Assembly (NCBI RefSeq): GCF_030758975.1
Contig: NZ_CP132359.1
Coordinates: 4,192,307-4,256,306 of the forward strand
Origin: Bosea beijingensis
GTDB taxonomy: Bacteria > Pseudomonadota > Alphaproteobacteria > Rhizobiales > Beijerinckiaceae
DNA: 64,000 nucleotides
Direction of reading: 5' to 3'
Below, in pieces: positions 61,879 through 64,000 of this stretch; within the stretch, counting starts at the first letter, position 1; each line of letters starts with the position of its first letter. The position numbers and the translations under genes were made by a program. The notes under the pieces were generated by a model that saw only the letters and a program-made list of their open reading frames with translations, was not told where the DNA came from and ran no database searches.

Positions 61879-62382
61879 TCACGGCTTTTCTGAGCGGCTG
61901 GCAACGGCGGCGCTGCGCGCTTCCAGCGCCTTGCCGACGCGGCGCATCGCTTCGCCCGCGGCATTGCATTCCTCGTCGGTGAGGACCTGCATCATCGCTT
62001 CGATCTCGGCGACATGGATCGCCATCGCCTTGCGGGTGACAGTCTCGCCCGCGGGGGTCAGCCAGAGGCGCCGCAAGCGCCGGTCGGCGGCGTCGTTGCG
62101 CCGCTCGATCAGGCCGCGCTTCTCCAGCACCGGCAGCAGCATGCTCATCGCGCTGCGCCCGACCAGGAGCTTCTCGGCCAGCGCCTGCTGCGACAGGCCG
62201 GGGACGTGGAAGATGTTGGCGAGCACGTCGTAATGCGCGAGCTGGATGCCAAGCGGCGCCAGCGACTCGGTGAGCACCTTCTCCCACATGTTGTGGGCGC
62301 GGGCGATGGAAACCCAGTTGCGGAAGCGCGGCAGATCCCAGGGCAGGACTTGCGTCTCGGAAAGCTCTTGCTTTTTGTTCAT
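61879..62382 (-). CDS. MarR family transcriptional regulator
   Basis: A 167-aa regulator. The winged helix runs over about 60-130: LSQQALAEKLLVGRSAMSMLLPVLEKRGLIERR in adjacent pieces and the wing NDAADRRLRRLWLTPAGE (Asp and Arg positions conserved in MarR). N- and C-terminal helices dimerise. Its start codon lies inside a dyad, GTTCA-N4-TGAAC, a strong sign of autorepression. It is divergent from an alpha/beta hydrolase gene with 45 bases between the two starts. Confidence 0.92.
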   Translation of the reverse strand: MNKKQELSETQVLPWDLPRFRNWVSIARAHNMWEKVLTESLAPLGIQLAHYDVLANIFHVPGLSQQALAEKLLVGRSAMSMLLPVLEKRGLIERRNDAADRRLRRLWLTPAGETVTRKAMAIHVAEIEAMMQVLTDEECNAAGEAMRRVGKALEARSAAVASRSEKP

Positions 62383-62410
62383 GGCTGAACATAATAGTTC
62401 AGCGTTGAAC
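62377..62410. promoter_or_regulatory. Tandem MarR operators GTTCA-N4-TGAAC
   Basis: Two copies of GTTCA-N4-TGAAC at 62377-62390 and 62397-62410, exactly 20 bases apart (two helical turns). The inner halves also form a dyad, CTGAAC-ATAATA-GTTCAG (62385-62402). They fill the space between marR and the hydrolase; the first covers the marR ATG. Confidence 0.8.
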
Positions 62411-62427
62411 AAAATCGGATCTTCGCC

Positions 62428-63318
62428 ATGAGCGCTTCCGCCCTCCGTTACATGCGCCCGCTGGTCCGGGCCGCGAGCTTCGTCGCGCCGCGCACGGCCG
62501 GCCGGCTGGCCTTCCGCCTCTTCTGTACCCCGCCGCGGCCGGCAAAGCGAAACGGAAACGGCGGCACGGGCGAGCAGGCGCTCCCGGCGAAGCTGCGGCA
62601 GGCGAGCCCGCGGGCGATTCCCTTCCCCTGCGGGAGCGTGCAGGCCTATGTCTTCGAGCCCGAGGAACGCGCGCCGACCCGGACGGTGCTGCTGGTTCAT
62701 GGCTGGACCGGGGATGCCGCCTCGATGACCGGCTTCGTCGAGCCACTCCTGGCGGCGGGTTTCCGGGTCGTCGCCTTCGATCTGCCCGGCCATGGCGCTT
62801 CGACCGGGCGCGAGCTCAATATCCCGCTCGGCGTCGCGAGCCTCGCCGCCGTGGCGCGGGTATTCGGGCCGTTCCATGCGATCGTCACGCATTCCTTCGG
62901 CGGCGCGATCACGCTTGCGGCGCTGGCCGGCTCGGTCAGGGGCCAGCCGACGGTGAGCGCCGACCGGCTCGTTCTGATCTCGGCGCCCTCCTCGATCACT
63001 GGAATCACCCGGCAGTTCGGCCATGCGATCGGGCTTGGCAGGCGCGGGCAGGCGGCGTTGGAACGGCGCATCCATATCGTCGCGGGTAACCCGGTCGAGG
63101 CCTTCGAGGCGCCGGCACAGCTCAAGGCGATCGGTTTGCCGACGCTGGTGATCCACGATCGGCAGGATCGCGAGCTCGGCTTCCAGCATGCGCAGGCATT
63201 GGAGCAGGCCGGCCCGTTCGTCCGGCTTGAGGCGACGGAGGGGCTGGGCCACCGCCGCATCCTGAAGGCGCGGCCGGTGGCCGAGAGCGTGGTCCGCTTC
63301 GTCGCAGGCGAGGGCTAG
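62428..63318 (+). CDS. Alpha/beta hydrolase
   Basis: A 296-aa hydrolase. LLVHGWTGDAASM (HG at 91-92), FDLPGHGAS, the nucleophile elbow THSFGGA (Ser156), the acid region IHDRQDRELG and the His in EGLGHRRIL are all present. An N-terminal stretch with RPAKRNGNGG is basic and probably flexible. Substrate unknown; the MarR gene next door suggests induction by an aromatic or lipophilic compound. Confidence 0.88.
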   Translation: MSASALRYMRPLVRAASFVAPRTAGRLAFRLFCTPPRPAKRNGNGGTGEQALPAKLRQASPRAIPFPCGSVQAYVFEPEERAPTRTVLLVHGWTGDAASMTGFVEPLLAAGFRVVAFDLPGHGASTGRELNIPLGVASLAAVARVFGPFHAIVTHSFGGAITLAALAGSVRGQPTVSADRLVLISAPSSITGITRQFGHAIGLGRRGQAALERRIHIVAGNPVEAFEAPAQLKAIGLPTLVIHDRQDRELGFQHAQALEQAGPFVRLEATEGLGHRRILKARPVAESVVRFVAGEG

Positions 63319-63319
63319 C

Positions 63320-64000
63320 TCAGAGCCAGCCCATCAATTCGCGCTGGACGACCTCGGCGATGGCGTCGATGCCTTCAGGGGAATCGTTGAGACAGGGCAG
63401 ATAGGCGAATTTCTCGCCGCCATTGTGCAGGAAGATCTCGCGGTTCTCGCCGTCGAGTTCCTCCAGCGTCTCCAGGCAATCGGCAGAGAAGCCCGGCGCG
63501 ACGATGGCCATCGACTTCCTGCCGGCCCGGGCCAGCGCCTTCACCGTCTCGTCGGTATAGGGCTGGAGCCACTCGTCCGGACCGAAGCGCGACTGGAAGG
63601 TCAGCGGGAACTGTTCCTCGGAGAGGCCGAGTTCGGCGCGCAGCAGGCGCCAGGTCTTCACGCACTGGCAGTAATAGGGGTCGCCCTTCAGCAGGTATTC
63701 CTTGGGCATGCCGTGGAAGGAGCAGAGGGTGACCTCGGGCTCGAAATCGAGCTTCGCCAGCGAGGCGCGCATCGAGCGGGCGAGCGCGCCGATATAGACG
63801 GGGTCGTCGTGATAGGGCGGGGCGACGCGCACCGAAGGCTGCCAGCGCATCTGCATCAGCGCGCGAAACGCCTGGTCGCAGGCGGTGGCCGAGGTCGGCG
63901 CGGCATATTGCGGATAGAGCGGCACCAGCAGGATGCGGTCGCAGCCCTGGTCGAGCAGGGCTTTCAGCCGGCTCTTCACGTCAGGAAAACCGTAGCGCAT
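63320..64000 (-). CDS. hemH: Ferrochelatase, C-terminal part (cut by window edge)
   Basis: The last 226 residues or so of ferrochelatase, which inserts Fe2+ into protoporphyrin IX to make heme. LVPLYPQYAAPTSA, LCSFHGMPKEYLLKGDPYYCQC in parts (His of SFHGMP is the metal-loading residue) and LTFQSRFGPDEWLQPYTDET are diagnostic. Full proteins are about 340 aa, so the start lies beyond 64000. The stop is at 63320-63322, convergent with the hydrolase gene. Confidence 0.95.
   Translation of the reverse strand: MRYGFPDVKSRLKALLDQGCDRILLVPLYPQYAAPTSATACDQAFRALMQMRWQPSVRVAPPYHDDPVYIGALARSMRASLAKLDFEPEVTLCSFHGMPKEYLLKGDPYYCQCVKTWRLLRAELGLSEEQFPLTFQSRFGPDEWLQPYTDETVKALARAGRKSMAIVAPGFSADCLETLEELDGENREIFLHNGGEKFAYLPCLNDSPEGIDAIAEVVQRELMGWL

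Noticed and set aside
1..64000. CRISPR array, rRNA operon, prophage or insertion sequence
   Set aside because: No regularly spaced direct repeats, no rRNA-like sequence and no transposase, integrase or phage structural gene could be found by eye.

Overview
This is a GC-rich stretch of chromosome from an alphaproteobacterium, most likely of the order Hyphomicrobiales and closest in feel to Bosea or relatives. The evidence is a homospermidine synthase next to an ornithine decarboxylase with a long structured leader, an IalB-like protein, a TorF-type porin, an AlkX-type glycosylase, a Fur/Mur regulator, and dispersed palindromic repeats of the kind scattered through rhizobial genomes. The genus is an inference. 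No phage, insertion sequence, CRISPR array or rRNA was seen.

Left part (1-19.8 kb) is an accessory catabolic region. It opens with the C-terminal remnant of an ImuA-like gene. Next come three paralogous family-5 (peptide-type) ABC substrate-binding proteins with no permease or ATPase genes beside them. Two of the sets pair a hydrolase with a binding protein and lie divergent from a GntR regulator (alpha/beta hydrolase + SBP1 with GntR-1; C45 acyltransferase/peptidase + SBP3 + SBP2 with GntR-2). Then follow an M29 aminopeptidase, a P1 (DmpA-type) peptidase, an ornithine-cyclodeaminase-family protein, and a compact unit: IclR regulator, fused HyuA-HyuB hydantoinase/oxoprolinase, OPT-family transporter and AroM-family protein. 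Together these suggest uptake and hydrolysis of modified or cyclic peptide-like compounds.

Middle part (19.8-48 kb) is mostly core and envelope genes: TorF porin, L,D-transpeptidase lipoprotein, accA, a methyltransferase, gloB, two small conserved enzymes, a ROK-type kinase whose motifs are in circularly permuted order, a DUF3772-MscS channel, a CAP lipoprotein, a small trimeric autotransporter adhesin, AlkX, DUF930, MutT, EamA, argJ, a parvulin, secA, IalB, an SPFH-NfeD pair, serA and an LLM oxidoreductase.

Right part (48-64 kb) holds a Fur/Mur regulator with dyads in its promoter, OpgG/OpgD, the polyamine pair ornithine decarboxylase and homospermidine synthase, an Atg22-like MFS protein in a chain with a Lon-N protein and a thioredoxin-TPR protein, a prolyl-tRNA editing protein, tRNA-Gly(GCC), a second MFS transporter, pyrE with a LOG-like protein, a MarR gene divergent from an alpha/beta hydrolase over tandem operators, and the C-terminal part of ferrochelatase at the right edge.

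Most starts were chosen by Shine-Dalgarno match, signal peptide or family start. All family calls were made by eye from translated sequence without database searches.
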